Program-made: the position numbers and the translations under genes
Notes under the pieces: generated by a model
The model's input: only the letters and a program-made list of their open reading frames with translations
Database searches by the model: none
Told to the model about the DNA's origin: nothing
Shown: one piece after another, positions 37,774 through 38,013 of the stretch
Layout of the letters: every line of letters starts with the position of its first letter
Numbering within the stretch: the stretch's first letter is position 1
Origin: a virus
Strand: one strand, 5' to 3'
Virus record (IMG/VR): IMGVR_UViG_3300033141_005271
Coordinates: 1 to 38,013 of that record
Length of the DNA stretch: 38,013 nt

Positions 37774-38013
37774 TAGAGACAAAAAGCGATGCAGAGACAA
37801 TATCCAGATGTCAAGGCTAGTTAAGCCAAGTGACTTGCCTCTCGAATTGTTCCCAGCCGTTCAATGGGGATAGCCGCCTATGGGCCGAGACTCCCTAGAG
37901 GGATAGCCGCCTTCGGGCCGAGACTCCCGATACCATGCGGAATCATGTCTGGCACAGACGCCAATTCGATTGTGGGACTAATGCCAGAACGTCAGTATTG
38001 ATATAGTAGATGA
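37774..38013 (+). ncRNA. Candidate structured noncoding RNA, 3' end outside the window
   Basis: From about 37800 G+C rises sharply above the AT-rich surroundings. Stems seen: GGCT/AGCC (37815-37818 with 37824-37827) inside GTCA/TGAC (37810-37813 with 37831-37834); long-range TCGAATTG/CAATTCGA (37842-37849 with 37962-37969) closing a domain; two tandem hairpins (37866-37895 and 37899-37928); and GTCTG/CAGAC (37947-37951 with 37955-37959). CTGGCA (37949-37954) can also pair with TGCCAG (37982-37987), a possible switch or pseudoknot. It resembles no tRNA, tmRNA, RNase P or group I core that I can identify. Large phage RNAs such as ROOL or GOLLD are candidates to test. Confidence 0.7.
37866..37928 (+). 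repeat. Tandem 30-nt hairpin repeat inside the RNA
   Basis: Copies at 37866-37895 and 37899-37928 agree at 27 of 30 positions, with a three-base spacer. Each folds as GGGA...TCCC enclosing GCC-loop-GGC, with loops TATG and TTCG and a conserved internal loop (TAGCC opposite CGAGAC). Differences fall in the terminal loop and at the first base, as expected if structure is kept. Confidence 0.8.

Noticed and set aside
37489-37800. 103-aa minus-strand frame at the right end
   Set aside because: It starts with TTG, has no ribosome binding site, has unusual Phe/Tyr-rich composition and runs through two plus-strand promoter-like elements.
37774-38013. tRNA or tmRNA gene
   Set aside because: No cloverleaf, T-arm GGTTCRA-type sequence or tmRNA termini could be found; the repeat structure does not fit either.

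Overview
This window reads as part of the genome of a large, AT-rich, virulent tailed phage, probably a myovirus with a T4-like replication and recombination set but a family A DNA polymerase. Almost every gene lies on the minus strand. Genes are packed with ATGA, TAATG or short overlaps and mostly carry strong AGGAG-type ribosome binding sites. The promoters found are good sigma70 matches (TTGACA, 17-bp spacer, TATAAT-like). Those two traits suggest a host with ordinary Shine-Dalgarno initiation and housekeeping sigma; the host cannot be named. No structural, packaging or lysis gene and no tRNA was recognised.

Layout, read from the right because transcription runs leftward. The right end (36.4-38.0 kb) holds a tandem-HTH regulator, divergent promoters and, on the plus strand, a GC-rich structured RNA that runs out of the window. 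From 33.9 to 36.4 kb are a beta-class DNA methyltransferase and a PAPS-reductase-like PP-loop protein. From 24 to 33.9 kb is an accessory zone of small genes: zinc-ribbon proteins, tiny membrane proteins, a YopX protein, a GH-A-like glycosidase, two paralogue families and several broken genes. From 16.8 to 24 kb are a helicase with an intein, a lipoprotein, a cupin, a nucleotidyltransferase, a metallophosphoesterase and a winged-helix protein. From 0 to 16.6 kb is the replication and recombination core: a methyltransferase, a DnaB-like helicase, an HslV-like Ntn hydrolase, an RlaP-type nucleotidyltransferase, a UDG-polymerase A fusion with an intein, UvsY-like, gp32-like SSB, UvsX/RecA, a flap exonuclease and the Mre11/Rad50 (gp47/gp46) pair.

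How they fit: the core encodes fork progression (helicase, polymerase, SSB, flap nuclease) and recombination-dependent replication (gp46/47 resection, UvsX/UvsY/gp32 strand invasion, a UvsW-like helicase). Both inteins sit in catalytic motifs of this machinery.

Most unusual features: (1) three tandem hairpins at 23906-24100 whose two stems covary while the bulge and loop stay constant; (2) the promoter-driven plus-strand RNA at the right end, with a 30-nt tandem hairpin repeat; (3) a C5-methyltransferase remnant whose frame is joined to its ATG by a dnaX-type A AAA AAG heptamer; (4) a phage proteasome-like hydrolase keeping Thr1/Asp17/Lys33; (5) a promoter-terminator unit for a ~70-nt RNA; (6) a set of single-base or single-stop lesions that are either decay or assembly errors.
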